NCBI GenBank assembly: GCA_015999985.1
Contig: JAECRA010000012.1
Span: 1 to 64,000 of the forward strand
From: Comamonadaceae bacterium
GTDB lineage: Bacteria; Pseudomonadota; Gammaproteobacteria; Burkholderiales; Burkholderiaceae_C
Reading direction: 5' to 3'
DNA: 64,000 nt
The number at the start of each line of letters is the position of its first letter. The first letter of the stretch is position 1. Below the pieces are notes generated by a model. It was not told where the DNA came from. It worked only from the letters and a program-made list of their open reading frames with translations, and ran no database searches. A program made the translations under genes and the position numbers. Below, piece by piece: positions 7,882 through 16,712 of this stretch.

Positions 7882-9834
7882 TCAGCCTTCGTCCCGGCGC
7901 TGGTGCAACTGCCTGGGGAAATCCGGTCGCTCATTCGGGCGCGCAGGCTGCGGACGTGGCTGCATCTGGCGTTGCTGCTCCATTTGCTGGCGTTGATTCA
8001 TCTGCTGCTCACGCCACTGGTTTTGCCGCTGCTGATCCCTCTGTTGATCCATCTGCTGACGCTGCTCCTGGCGCTGTTGGGACTGCCTCTGCTGCTGCAT
8101 GGCGCGCTGCTGCTCCATGAGTTGCTGGTGCTGGCTTTCGCGCTGCTGCTGTTCGCGTTGGTGCTGCATTTGACGCTGCTGTTGATCAAGCATGCCCCGC
8201 TGTTGCTGATCCCGCTGCTGATCGAGTCGCCGTTGCTGTTCTTGCTGTTGCTGTACTCGCCAGGTTTCAGAAGATCGACCGTCCCCCATCTGCGGCGGGC
8301 GGCGGTTCTCGAATCCGGACTCAGACCGGTCACCTCCAAACTGTCGGCCGGGGTTAGGTATCGATGGTCGGTTCTCGTTAGGGCCGAGATACCCAGGGCT
8401 GCCTTGCGGACGGTCACCCCGTGGAAGGGTGGACCGCACGGGGCCAGGGCCACGTTCATTGTCGAATCGTGGGTTGCGTGGGCCGGACATGCCGGACCAG
8501 TTGGGCCGGGGTGGTGGTGGTGCATGGCGAGCACCATCCCACTGACCGCCAGACAGCTGGCTGCCTGCTATGAACCGCGGTCTGCGTCCATCTCGAGAGC
8601 CGAATTGATCGCGCGAGACTGCGCTGATGGCATTGGGACGGCGTTGGAAGAAGTAATATGAATCACGCGCAGGGGGGCGTGCATTGGCCCAGGGATTCAG
8701 TCCGCGCAGGTAGCGTGAACTGGCCCGGTAACCCGGCTGCCAGTATTCGCCTGGAGCCAGCGGAAACCACGCTGCACCCGGGCCGCCTGAGCCCAGTGAG
8801 ACGCCCCAATTCGTATCGCCACTGGAGCCTCCGATGAAGCTCACGAGCGCAGGTGAGTACACGGGGCGCCGCACGACCGGGCCCGGTACCCAGGCCCACC
8901 GTGGCCCGATTTGCGCCCAACGGCCGTAGTGGAAGGGCGCAAAGCCCCAGGGCGCGTCATCTACCCATGTCCAGCCCCAGGGTTCTACCCATCGCCACTG
9001 GCCGTCGCGGTAGGGCGCCCAATCGTTTACCGTAACCCGTGGATACCAGACGGCACCATAGTTGGCGTCCTGATTCCAGTCGCCATACGCATCCAGTTGC
9101 TGATATCCGGGGACGCCTGGAGACACATACCGCGCCGATGTGGAGCGCTCGTCCAGGGTGTCGCGCGAAGCCACCCATTGATCAAAGGAGTCTCTGTAGG
9201 AAATGCTCCCCCGGGTCGAGATTGCAAGCGAGCGCCCTGCAATGACCAATTGCTCGCCTGCGTTGATGCTTACAGACTGGCCAGCGTCGCCGTAGATTGC
9301 GCCGCTGCCGCTGAACACGGATATGCGTGTCGTGTCCGCGCGGGGGTCGACGTCAAAGCGGAATTCACCGGGTTGATTGACCACCCAGGCCAGGTTGGGC
9401 GTGCCTATTTCAAAGCGTTCGCTCTGCTGCAGATCGCGTACACGGGCGGAGAGCGTGCCGTTGGTGAGGGCCAAGCGGGTAGTGTCGTCATCCAGTTGGG
9501 TAATTTCCAGATCCGACTTGCCTGTGAGCCGGAGGGCCGACCAGCCACTGTGCAGTTCAGTTCTTGAGTTTGCTTCCGTAGACAAACGGGTGCCAGACGT
9601 CACAGGCATATTGATTAGGGCTGGAGACCAACTGCCGCTGCCGTCTGCGGCCAACACCGCAGTGCCTTCCTGAAAGCTGATGTAGCCCACCCGATCTGGC
9701 GGATCTATTTGTTCTGCTTGTGCCCAAGCCAGGGCGGAACACGCCATGAGCAGAGCGGCCAGCAGCCAGTGCCGGGGCTTAGAGAGGGAATTGGATGCTT
9801 GCATGGCCAAACTGGGGGCAAGGGGAAGGCGCAT
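7882..9834 (-). CDS. FecR-domain protein with DUF6600-like region and Gln/Arg-rich tail
   Basis: A 650-residue exported protein. The signal peptide is HWLLAALLMACSALAWAQA (22-40). A FecR-like beta domain follows (GYISFQEGTAVLAADGSGSW through about 210: TRISVFSGSGAIYGDAGQSV, INAGEQLVI). Then comes a Trp/Tyr-rich block typical of DUF6600 (YGAVWYPRVTVNDWAPYRDG, WGWTWVDDAPWGFAPFHYGR, about 258-310). The last 120 residues are nearly all Gln, Arg, Met and Glu (runs such as QQQEQQRRLDQQRDQQQRG). There is no transmembrane signalling partner or TonB receptor nearby, so it is probably a periplasmic or surface structural protein rather than a FecR regulator. ATG at 9834 gives a long pre-signal region; ATG at 9804 (MQASNSLS) is an equally plausible start. 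Function unknown. Confidence 0.75.
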   Translation of the reverse strand: MRLPLAPSLAMQASNSLSKPRHWLLAALLMACSALAWAQAEQIDPPDRVGYISFQEGTAVLAADGSGSWSPALINMPVTSGTRLSTEANSRTELHSGWSALRLTGKSDLEITQLDDDTTRLALTNGTLSARVRDLQQSERFEIGTPNLAWVVNQPGEFRFDVDPRADTTRISVFSGSGAIYGDAGQSVSINAGEQLVIAGRSLAISTRGSISYRDSFDQWVASRDTLDERSTSARYVSPGVPGYQQLDAYGDWNQDANYGAVWYPRVTVNDWAPYRDGQWRWVEPWGWTWVDDAPWGFAPFHYGRWAQIGPRWAWVPGPVVRRPVYSPALVSFIGGSSGDTNWGVSLGSGGPGAAWFPLAPGEYWQPGYRASSRYLRGLNPWANARPPARDSYYFFQRRPNAISAVSRDQFGSRDGRRPRFIAGSQLSGGQWDGARHAPPPPRPNWSGMSGPRNPRFDNERGPGPVRSTLPRGDRPQGSPGYLGPNENRPSIPNPGRQFGGDRSESGFENRRPPQMGDGRSSETWRVQQQQEQQRRLDQQRDQQQRGMLDQQQRQMQHQREQQQRESQHQQLMEQQRAMQQQRQSQQRQEQRQQMDQQRDQQRQNQWREQQMNQRQQMEQQRQMQPRPQPARPNERPDFPRQLHQRRDEG

Positions 9835-10136
9835 CGGTCAATGCGGGTCTTGTCCAGTTTACTTAACGCAGTGGCGGGGCGAACGGTTTGCCTGGAAACG
9901 CAGCGCAATGCAAAGCTGGGCTGTTATTTGCAACAGCTTGCAAATTGCGGGTCAACAGCTACGGACTCGGTAGGGCCTTGGGTGTCGCGTTCCCTCGACA
10001 GCTTAGGGTGCAGCTAGTCGGACGAATGCGACAGGATCTGCTCGCTCCCCTTGCGAGCGCGCCGCGAGGCGGAGACGATCCAAAGTCAAAAGGCCGCGGA
10101 GCAGGCCATTCGTGAGTAGCCGCGGAGCTGGCTTTG
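9835..10136. other. Intergenic region without recognised gene
   Basis: About 300 bp upstream of the FecR-type gene and beyond the end of yqeY. It contains AT-richer DNA at 9890-9960 that could hold the minus-strand promoter, and G/C-block sequence further right. No ORF here has plausible composition or a ribosome site. Confidence 0.4.
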
Positions 10137-10259
10137 CCAGGCCGCTGGCTGCGTCCCCTGGGGGATGGCGCGCCAGCGCCTCAGGGGGGGACATTTCTCC
10201 AGGCCGCTGGCTGCGTCCCCCTTCAAGGGGGAAGGCGCGTCAGCGACTCAGGGGGTGAC
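10137..10259. repeat. Two direct copies of a GC-rich interspersed repeat
   Basis: Copy one (10137-10191) and copy two (10199-10259) both begin CCAGGCCGCTGGCTGCGTCC and end with a CAGCG..CTCAGGGGG block, differing mainly in a small central indel. The second copy ends 2 bp before the stop of yqeY. The arrangement suggests duplication of a dispersed Comamonadaceae-type intergenic element. It could also fold, since each copy has C-rich and G-rich halves. Confidence 0.7.
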
Positions 10260-10261
10260 CC

Positions 10262-10708
10262 TTATGTGTTCAGGGCCGCTTTGACCGCAGCCGACACGGC
10301 GCCCATGTCCGCCTTGCCAGCCAACCGCGTTTTCACAGCTCCCATGACCTTGCCCATGTCGCCAGGGCCGCTGGCGCCCAGCTCGGCCACTATGGCTTTG
10401 ACCTCAGCGGCGACTTCTTCGGCAGAAAGGCGCGCAGGCAGGTACGCCTGAAGCACCTGCATCTCAGCGTTTTCCTGATCCACCAGGTCCTGGCGTTCAG
10501 CCTTGGTGAATGCCTCAATACTGTCTTTGCGCTGTTTCACCAGCTTGTCGATGATGGCGACGATGGCTGCGTCATCAAGCGTGATGCGCTCGTCGACTTC
10601 TTTTTGCTTCATCGCTGCTTGCAGCAAGCGGATAGTGCCCAGGCGGCCAGAATCCTTGGCCCGCATGGCGGTTTTCATGTCTTCCGTGATTTGGTCTTTC
10701 AGGCTCAT
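10262..10708 (-). CDS. yqeY: GatB/YqeY-domain protein
   Basis: A 148-residue protein matching full-length YqeY: MSLKDQITEDMKTAMRAKD, TIRLLQAAMKQKEVDER and the C-terminal PGDMGKVMGAVKTRLAGKAD. The fold is that of the C-terminal tRNA-binding domain of the GatB amidotransferase subunit, but the free-standing protein has no established reaction. It sits directly downstream of rpsU, a pairing found widely in proteobacteria. An AAAAGGA ribosome site precedes the ATG. A strong terminator separates it from rpsU, so it is probably expressed by read-through or from its own weak promoter. Confidence 0.92.
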   Translation of the reverse strand: MSLKDQITEDMKTAMRAKDSGRLGTIRLLQAAMKQKEVDERITLDDAAIVAIIDKLVKQRKDSIEAFTKAERQDLVDQENAEMQVLQAYLPARLSAEEVAAEVKAIVAELGASGPGDMGKVMGAVKTRLAGKADMGAVSAAVKAALNT

Positions 10709-10740
10709 TTTTCTATCCTTTTAAAAAAAGATCCACCAAA

Positions 10741-10778
10741 AACAAAGGCTCGCCGAGCGTCCTCGGCGAGCCTTTGTT
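10741..10778 (-). terminator. Rho-independent terminator between rpsU and yqeY
   Basis: A perfect 16-bp stem (AACAAAGGCTCGCCGA at 10741-10756 with its complement at 10763-10778) closes a 6-nt loop. Read on the minus strand, the direction of rpsU, the stem is followed by TTTTGGTGGATCTTTTTTT. It lies 18 bp after the rpsU stop. Confidence 0.9.
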
Positions 10779-10796
10779 CATGAGACGAAGCTCGAA

Positions 10797-11009
10797 TCAG
10801 TACAGCTTCTTAGGCAACTGCATGCTGCGCACACGTTTATAGTGGCGCTTGACGGCAGCTGCTTTTTTGCGTTTACGTTCAGCGGTTGGCTTCTCGTAGA
10901 ACTCGCGAGCACGCAGATCGGTCAGCAGGCCCAGTTTCTCAATGGTACGCTTGAAGCGGCGAAGTGCTACGTCAAACGGTTCGTTTTCCTTAACGCGGAT
11001 AGTGGTCAT
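10797..11009 (-). CDS. rpsU: 30S ribosomal protein S21
   Basis: A complete 70-residue bS21: [20 protein letters not shown], then [20 protein letters not shown] and the basic tail ending [13 protein letters not shown]21 sits on the 30S platform near the anti-Shine-Dalgarno region and assists mRNA binding at initiation. The gene is first of a two-gene unit with yqeY, from which it is separated by a strong terminator. The upstream 383-bp gap contains a TATAAT on the minus strand about 137 bp from the start codon. Confidence 0.97.
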
Positions 11010-11145
11010 TCTTCAGAAATTTCCAGAAGGTGTGGCCAGCGGGTGAGAAGGAAGATCGTGCCTTCGCGCCATGCGCCACTGATATTGCCCCGCCTCTAAC
11101 TAGTATTTAATTTGGCCGGCGGGGCTATTGCCAGCAAAGCCAAGC

Positions 11146-11151
11146 ATTATA
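11146..11151 (-). promoter_or_regulatory. Putative -10 element for rpsU
   Basis: An exact TATAAT reads on the minus strand, which would give an RNA start near 11139 and a leader of roughly 130 nt for rpsU. No good TTGACA is present 16-18 bp upstream, so the promoter is only partly supported. Confidence 0.45.
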
Positions 11152-11197
11152 TGAGGTTTTTAAGGGGCGTGGTGTTTGCTGATCATAAAAGCATGGA

Positions 11198-11244
11198 GTT
11201 AGGGCTGGAGCGCCCGATCGAGCGCTTTGTGCTCCTGCCCTAAC
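11198..11244. repeat. Imperfect inverted repeat upstream of the SbcD-like gene
   Basis: Arms GTTAGGGCTGGAGC (11198-11211) and GCTCCTGCCCTAAC (11231-11244) pair with one mismatch over a 19-nt spacer. There is no T run on either side, so it is not a standard terminator. It lies in the 383-bp gap between rpsU and the nuclease pair. The rest of that gap contains AT-rich DNA around 11100-11190 (probably the rpsU promoter) and no gene. Confidence 0.6.
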
Positions 11245-11392
11245 TATTCAAGGTTCTCTCTACCCATGCGGCCTCGCCGCAAAGCCGTGCTGGCGCCTTG
11301 GATGCGCAATAGGCTTCGTATCTTCTTGGTCACCGAATTGACTGACCCCGTCATGCAAAATCCATGCTGACAGGAATAATACCGAGGTGGTC

Positions 11393-12535
11393 ATGACATT
11401 GAGATTGCTTCATTCAGCTGACTGGCAGATCGGCAGGATCTACTCACAATTTGAGCCCGATGATGCGGCCGCGTTGTTCGAAGCGCGCTTTACGGCCGTG
11501 GAGCGGCTAGCGGTGCTGGCGCGCGAGCACAGTGCGGACGCTGTTTTGGTCGCGGGCGACGTTTTTGATGCGCAGACGGTGTCGGACAAAACCATCCGCC
11601 GTCTTTTCAACGCGCTCAGCGGTTTTGCAGGAGCCTGGGTGATGCTGCCCGGCAACCATGATGCGGCGCTCGCGGAGTCGGTCTGGACCAGGGCGCTTCG
11701 GCTTGGTGTGGTTCCCTCCAATGTGATTACCTGCCTGGAGCCCGGGGTGCGTATCGTCGCGAGCCGCTTTGCGGTCTTGCCCGCTCCTCTGATGCAACGC
11801 CACACCTATGGAGATCTCACGGAATGGTTCTCATCAGCTTCTACACCTGAAGGTCTGCCGCGGATTGGCCTCGCCCATGGCTGTGTGCAAGGCGTGCTGC
11901 CGGATGAGCTGGATTCGGCCAATCCTATCGCCGCCAACCGCGCCTTCGTGGCCGGGTTGGACTATCTTGCGCTGGGCGACTGGCATGGAAGCCGACGTCT
12001 CGATGAACGAACCTGGTATGCCGGAACGCCCGAGACGGATCGCTTCAGGGCCAATGATTCTGGCCAGGCACTGTTGGTGGACGTGGCCGAACCGGGCGCC
12101 ACACCAGAGGTGCAAGTGCTTCAGACTGGTCGATACCGTTGGCGCCAACTGGACGCGAGGTTGGCCGTCTCCAGCGATGTGGATGAAATTGTGCGAACGC
12201 TCGCTGAAACCGGCCCTGACGAGGTACTGCAACTTCGGGTGTCAGGTGTTTGCGACTTGAACGGGCAAGAGCGCTTAAGGCAAACGGTCGAGGCCGCCCG
12301 AGCGCGGCTGAGGGCATTGGTATTCGAGTCACACGAACTGCGGCTGGAGCCGACTGATGAAGACATCTCCTCGCTGCGTGCCGACGGTTACGTAGGTGAG
12401 GCGCTTGCACAACTGCGAACTGAGCAAACGGGCGATGAAGCGGACAAGGCGCGCGAGGCACTGGTGATCCTGGCACGCATTCTCAACGGGCGAAGCAGTG
12501 CTCCCGTGGCGGCGATTACGGAGACCGGAGTATGA
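11393..12535 (+). CDS. SbcD/YhaO-like DNA repair metallophosphoesterase
   Basis: A 380-residue calcineurin-fold phosphoesterase. The metal motifs are in order: SADWQIGR (8-15), GDVFD (55-59), GNHD (87-90), GLAHG (near 160) and ALGDWHG (near 195). SbcD/Mre11 proteins cut DNA ends with a partner SMC-like ATPase. The first motif has Gln where E. coli SbcD has His (DWQIG against DWHLG), as in the YhaO-like branch. Start: ATG at 11393, with GAGG 5 nt upstream; an in-frame GTG at 11387 is less likely. The stop overlaps the next start by four bases (ATGA), so the two subunits are made in coupled fashion. Confidence 0.85.
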   Translation: MTLRLLHSADWQIGRIYSQFEPDDAAALFEARFTAVERLAVLAREHSADAVLVAGDVFDAQTVSDKTIRRLFNALSGFAGAWVMLPGNHDAALAESVWTRALRLGVVPSNVITCLEPGVRIVASRFAVLPAPLMQRHTYGDLTEWFSSASTPEGLPRIGLAHGCVQGVLPDELDSANPIAANRAFVAGLDYLALGDWHGSRRLDERTWYAGTPETDRFRANDSGQALLVDVAEPGATPEVQVLQTGRYRWRQLDARLAVSSDVDEIVRTLAETGPDEVLQLRVSGVCDLNGQERLRQTVEAARARLRALVFESHELRLEPTDEDISSLRADGYVGEALAQLRTEQTGDEADKAREALVILARILNGRSSAPVAAITETGV

Positions 12536-15174
12536 AGCTCAAGCGCTTGCGTATAGAGCAGTTCAAACGTTTTCGTGCCCCGTTGGAAATTGACGGGTTC
12601 GCAGATGGGCTCAATTTGTTTGCTGCGCCCAATGAATCAGGCAAATCCACGGTGACCGAGGCCATTCGCGCTGCGTTCTTTGAGAGGCATCGCTCGACCA
12701 GGGTGGAGCATTTGCGTCCCTGGGGAGACTCTTCCGCGACACCTATTGTCGATGTGGAGTTTGAAATGGACCGCAAGCGCTACCGCCTCACCAAGGCCTT
12801 TCTGGGCAAAAAGCGCTGCGACTTGACCATTGAAGGCCAGGCGCCGCTGGACGGTGTGGTGGCCGAGGACCATCTGGCTCAATTGTTGGGTTTCAAGTTC
12901 CCCGGTAAAGGGGCGAGTGCACCAGAACATATGGGTATTCCTGGACTGCTATGGATTCGGCAGGGCACCTCGCATGAGCTCGCACAAGCAGTCACTTTCG
13001 CGGCAGACCACCTTCGACAGGTGTTGGGCGAATCGCTGGGCGAGTTGACGTCTACCGGTGGTGATGCCGTACTGCAGGCCGTGGAGGAGGAACGCAACGA
13101 GCTGCTAACCCCCGCGACAGGAAGTCCCAGGGGAGAGTTCGCGGCGGCATTGCAGCGAAAGCTTGAACTGGCAAGCGCTCTTTCGACGCTCGAGCGCGAT
13201 ATTGCCGCTTATCAAGGCAGTGTCGACCGGCTCGCTGCGCTGCGCAACGACCACTTGCGCGATGAGCAGGAGCGGCCCTGGGCGGCCATACGGGAGCAGC
13301 TCCGCGGAGCTCAGGGCAGACTTGATGGAGCACAGGGTCTGCAAGCGCGGCAGGAGAGTGAACAAACAGCCTTGCAGCAGTGGCGCGTGCAAGCCGCATC
13401 CCTTCGTTCTGAGCTTGACGCATTTGCACGTGACGATGCAGCTGTCACGACGCGCCAAAAAGCCGTGGAGTTGCGTGCGAGCGCTGAGTCTGCTGTCATG
13501 GCGGAAATGCAGTCCTGGGAGCGCCGACATGGTGAGCAAGTGGCAGCGGAAGCTCAGGCAAGACACGTGCTCGAGCGGGTGCGCGCGTTAGGCATGCGGG
13601 CCGAGACATCGCGTGCCGTCAACGAGCTTGCGAACACGGTCGCTTCGATGACCGAGCTGCTCGACCGGGCACGAGAAGAGCGAGCGCGTATGACGCGCCT
13701 GCAGGCCGAGGCAGAAGGCCTGAAGGTTCCTCCAAAAGACTTGGAGAGAATCTTGAAATTGTCCTCGTTGGTACGGGAAGTGGATGTGCGGCTGGAGGCT
13801 GCCGCGACGACGCTGGAGTTTGATCTGCTGGATGGTCAATCGCTGAGCATTGACGATGAGCAGGTTATGGGCCGTGAACGGCGCACGGTGGTTGGTCGTA
13901 CTGAGTTGCTTATACAGGGCGTGGGCCGCATTGCCGTGCAGGCAGGTGGAGAAACCATCGCGACCCTCATGGCGCAGCGTGAGAGCGAGTCTTCCGAACT
14001 GGCCGCCATGCTGCGCAAGCTGGCAGTCACCAATCCGGCCCAGGCGCAAGAGCGTGCTCGCCAGGCCGCGCAGCGTTTGCAAGATGCCAGTGCGAGTCAG
14101 AAAGTATTGGCGGCCTTGGCTCCTTCGGGCGTGGACGCTTTGGAGGCTGAGCTCGCATCCCGCACTTCGCGCATGCAGGAAATGGGCGCTGCCCTGGCTG
14201 AGTTACCGCAATCCGATCCGGCTGATGCTTTGCTCCCGAACCACGCTGCGGCGTTGGCGGAAGCAGGACGTGCGCTCGCAGCGCTGCAAGATGTTGCGAA
14301 ACAACTTAATCAAGCCCGTGTGACGGCAGGCCAGGCGCAGAGTGAGCATGCCACGGCTCGCCAGGAGTTGGCTGCCGCTCAGGCTACAGCTGACGACACG
14401 GGGCGAGCGGAGCGAGTAGCTGCCGCGAGGCAGTCGCTCAGTGACGCACTGGCGAGGGAGGCCGCAGCGGCGCATCGCCTTCAAGCCACGATAGCGGAGC
14501 TTCAGAGCGTGAACCTGGCCCTGTTGCGGCAGGACGTTGATCGCTTGGCGCGCAGTGCCCAGCAGCTGGAAGAGGCCCATGAGCGTCGGCGGCAGGACAT
14601 CATGCGGCTGGAGGTGGATCTGGAAGCCAGGGGAGCTCTAGGCCTGGAAGAGCAGAGCGCAGAGCTCAGGCGCGAGCAAGATGCCATTGGTCGCCGAGCG
14701 GAGGAACTGACTCGCCGAGCGGCTGCGCTTGATCATTTGTTGTCGCTGCTGCGTGAGAAGCGCTCAGCGCTGGCACGCCGTTTGCGCGCACCCTTGCAAA
14801 AGCATCTTGACCGTTACCTGGGTATCTTGTTTCCCGGTGCGCGAATGGAAGTGTCCGACGATCTTTCACCCGGTGCAACGACCCGTGTAGGCTCCCATGG
14901 CCCGGAAAGCGGCGAGTTCGAGGACCTGAGCGTGGGAACTCGCGAGCAAATAGGCATCGTGGCGCGGCTAGCCTATGCAGACTTGTTGCAGGAGGCGGGG
15001 CGTCCCACCTTGTTGATCCTGGACGATGCGCTTGTGAATACCGATGACGAGCGCCTGGGGCAAATGAAGCGGGTTCTCTACGACGCTGCGGAGCGGCATC
15101 AGGTGCTCATCTTTACCTGCCATCCGGCCGCGTGGAGAGATCTGGGCGTGGCCCCGCGTGCCATTGGGGGCTGA
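12532..15174 (+). CDS. SbcC/YhaN-like SMC-type ATPase without zinc hook
   Basis: An 880-residue ABC/SMC ATPase partner of the preceding nuclease. N-terminal: MKLKRLRIEQFKRFR, then Walker A APNESGKST (32-40; Pro replaces the usual first Gly). The middle (about 180-760) is coiled coil rich in Ala, Glu, Gln and Arg. C-terminal: signature LSVGTREQI (799-807), Walker B LLILDD (827-832) and a switch His in FTCHPA (864). The only cysteines are at KKRCDL and FTCHPA, so the CxxC zinc hook of SbcC/Rad50 is absent. It is also shorter than E. coli SbcC (1048). It probably holds DNA ends for the phosphoesterase. The pair is a stand-alone two-gene operon. Confidence 0.83.
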   Translation: MKLKRLRIEQFKRFRAPLEIDGFADGLNLFAAPNESGKSTVTEAIRAAFFERHRSTRVEHLRPWGDSSATPIVDVEFEMDRKRYRLTKAFLGKKRCDLTIEGQAPLDGVVAEDHLAQLLGFKFPGKGASAPEHMGIPGLLWIRQGTSHELAQAVTFAADHLRQVLGESLGELTSTGGDAVLQAVEEERNELLTPATGSPRGEFAAALQRKLELASALSTLERDIAAYQGSVDRLAALRNDHLRDEQERPWAAIREQLRGAQGRLDGAQGLQARQESEQTALQQWRVQAASLRSELDAFARDDAAVTTRQKAVELRASAESAVMAEMQSWERRHGEQVAAEAQARHVLERVRALGMRAETSRAVNELANTVASMTELLDRAREERARMTRLQAEAEGLKVPPKDLERILKLSSLVREVDVRLEAAATTLEFDLLDGQSLSIDDEQVMGRERRTVVGRTELLIQGVGRIAVQAGGETIATLMAQRESESSELAAMLRKLAVTNPAQAQERARQAAQRLQDASASQKVLAALAPSGVDALEAELASRTSRMQEMGAALAELPQSDPADALLPNHAAALAEAGRALAALQDVAKQLNQARVTAGQAQSEHATARQELAAAQATADDTGRAERVAAARQSLSDALAREAAAAHRLQATIAELQSVNLALLRQDVDRLARSAQQLEEAHERRRQDIMRLEVDLEARGALGLEEQSAELRREQDAIGRRAEELTRRAAALDHLLSLLREKRSALARRLRAPLQKHLDRYLGILFPGARMEVSDDLSPGATTRVGSHGPESGEFEDLSVGTREQIGIVARLAYADLLQEAGRPTLLILDDALVNTDDERLGQMKRVLYDAAERHQVLIFTCHPAAWRDLGVAPRAIGG

Positions 15175-15312
15175 TCTGCGTTTTGACTTTTACCGCTTGC
15201 AATGAGTACGTGGTCGTCGAAGCGTTGCCCCAGGCCACTTGGACCTCCGCCCGAAAGGTGGGTTTATTTGCGCAAGAGCAGCGTGAGCGGATGGGGCGCG
15301 TCGTTCAGCGTG

Positions 15313-16575
15313 TTAATTTGGGTGCTTATCAATCGCTTGCGCGCAAGCATGGGCGCTGGCCCAGGCCCACTGAAAGTTATAGCCACCCAGCCAACCCGTC
15401 ACATCCACCACCTCGCCAATGAAATAGAGGCCCGGCTGGTTTTTTGCCTCCATGGTCTGAGAGGATAGATCGCGGGTGTCCACCCCACCTACCGTGACTT
15501 CAGCTTTTCGATAGCCTTCGGTGCCCGTAGGAACCAATTGCCACTCGGATAGTTGCTCGGCCAACTGTGCCAAGGCTTTGTCACTGGCTTCGTTGATGGG
15601 ACGCTGCAACGCAGGGTTGAGACCGACCCAGGTGTCGGCCAGGCGCGATGGTAGCCAGGCCGTCAGTTCATTGGCAATCAACTTGCGTGATCCACGGGCC
15701 TTGGCCGCCAGCAATTCGGCGTGCAAATCAACACCGGGCGCAAGGTCGATCGAGATCGGCTCGCCAGCTTGCCAATAGCTTGAGATTTGCAGCACAGCAG
15801 GTCCGGAGAGACCGCGGTGGGTGAACAGCAGATCTTCATGGAAGGTGATGCGTGACTTCTTGGCTTTCTTGTCACCCACTGCTTCGGAGGTGCTGATGGC
15901 CACAGGCAATGCAATGCCTGCCATGCCGGCGTAGGGCGTCCAGCTATGGCCGTCAAAAGTCAGGGGCACCAGCCCGGGGCGCGGATCTATCACCCGTAGT
16001 CCGAACTGCTTCGCCAGCCGCCAACCAAAGTCCGTGGCACCTATCTTGGGAATGGAGAGTCCGCCAGTGGCCAGCACCAGCGCCGGGGCCTTGGCCAGTC
16101 CGCGATCAGTTTCCACGCTGTAGGCGAGGGCGCTGCCATCGTGATCCACGCGGTTGACCCGGCATGGCTGCCACCGCTCTACCAGACCACCATGCGATGG
16201 GGCGTTTCGGCACTCAGCGAGCAGCATGTCAATGAGTTCCTGCGCAGAGCCATCACAGAAGAGCTGGCCTTTGTGCTTCTCATGAAAACTGATGCCGTGT
16301 TTGTTCATCAAAGAGATGAAGTCGCCAGGGGTAAAACGCGCCAGGGCAGAGCGGCAAAAGTGAGAGTTGCTGCTCAGAAAGTGCTTGTGCGGGGCCGAAG
16401 GGTCCAGGTCACGGTTGGTGAAGTTGGCGCGGCCGCCACCGGAGATTCGAATCTTCTCCGCCACCGCCTGAGAATGGTCGATCAGAAGTACTTTGAGTCC
16501 GCGTTGACCAGCTTGCGCTGCACAGAAAAGGCCAGCAGCGCCGGCGCCCAGAATAATCGCGTCATAAGAAAACAT
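15313..16575 (-). CDS. HI0933/YhiN-family FAD-dependent oxidoreductase
   Basis: A 420-residue flavoprotein. The FAD dinucleotide motif GAGAAG is at 10-15, followed by the family marks VAEKIRISGGGRANFTNRD (about 38-56), the second nucleotide block APALVLATGGLSIPKIGATD (about 163-182) and the C-terminal LYFIGEVVDVTGWLGGYNFQ and ASAHACAQAI. Members of this group (BaiN/YhiN) are cytoplasmic; one gut member reduces bile-acid enones, but the usual substrate is unknown. The gene stands alone, convergent with the SbcC-like gene over 138 bp. No operon partner suggests a role. Confidence 0.85.
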   Translation of the reverse strand: MFSYDAIILGAGAAGLFCAAQAGQRGLKVLLIDHSQAVAEKIRISGGGRANFTNRDLDPSAPHKHFLSSNSHFCRSALARFTPGDFISLMNKHGISFHEKHKGQLFCDGSAQELIDMLLAECRNAPSHGGLVERWQPCRVNRVDHDGSALAYSVETDRGLAKAPALVLATGGLSIPKIGATDFGWRLAKQFGLRVIDPRPGLVPLTFDGHSWTPYAGMAGIALPVAISTSEAVGDKKAKKSRITFHEDLLFTHRGLSGPAVLQISSYWQAGEPISIDLAPGVDLHAELLAAKARGSRKLIANELTAWLPSRLADTWVGLNPALQRPINEASDKALAQLAEQLSEWQLVPTGTEGYRKAEVTVGGVDTRDLSSQTMEAKNQPGLYFIGEVVDVTGWLGGYNFQWAWASAHACAQAIDKHPN

Positions 16576-16712
16576 GGCGTGACTGTACCGGCCTCGTGAG
16601 GCTTGCGCTCAAGAGCGTGTCCTGGGCGTGCTCCCTGTGCTTGAGCGGCGCTCACGAGAGTGAGGCCGCAGCCCATCGGCTGTGACGCCGTGGTGAGGCG
16701 GTTTACCGGGGA

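Noticed and set aside
7864-8661. Plus-strand Leu-rich hydrophobic ORF resembling a membrane protein
   Set aside because: It is the antisense of the Gln-rich tail (CAG codons read as CTG) of the FecR-type gene.
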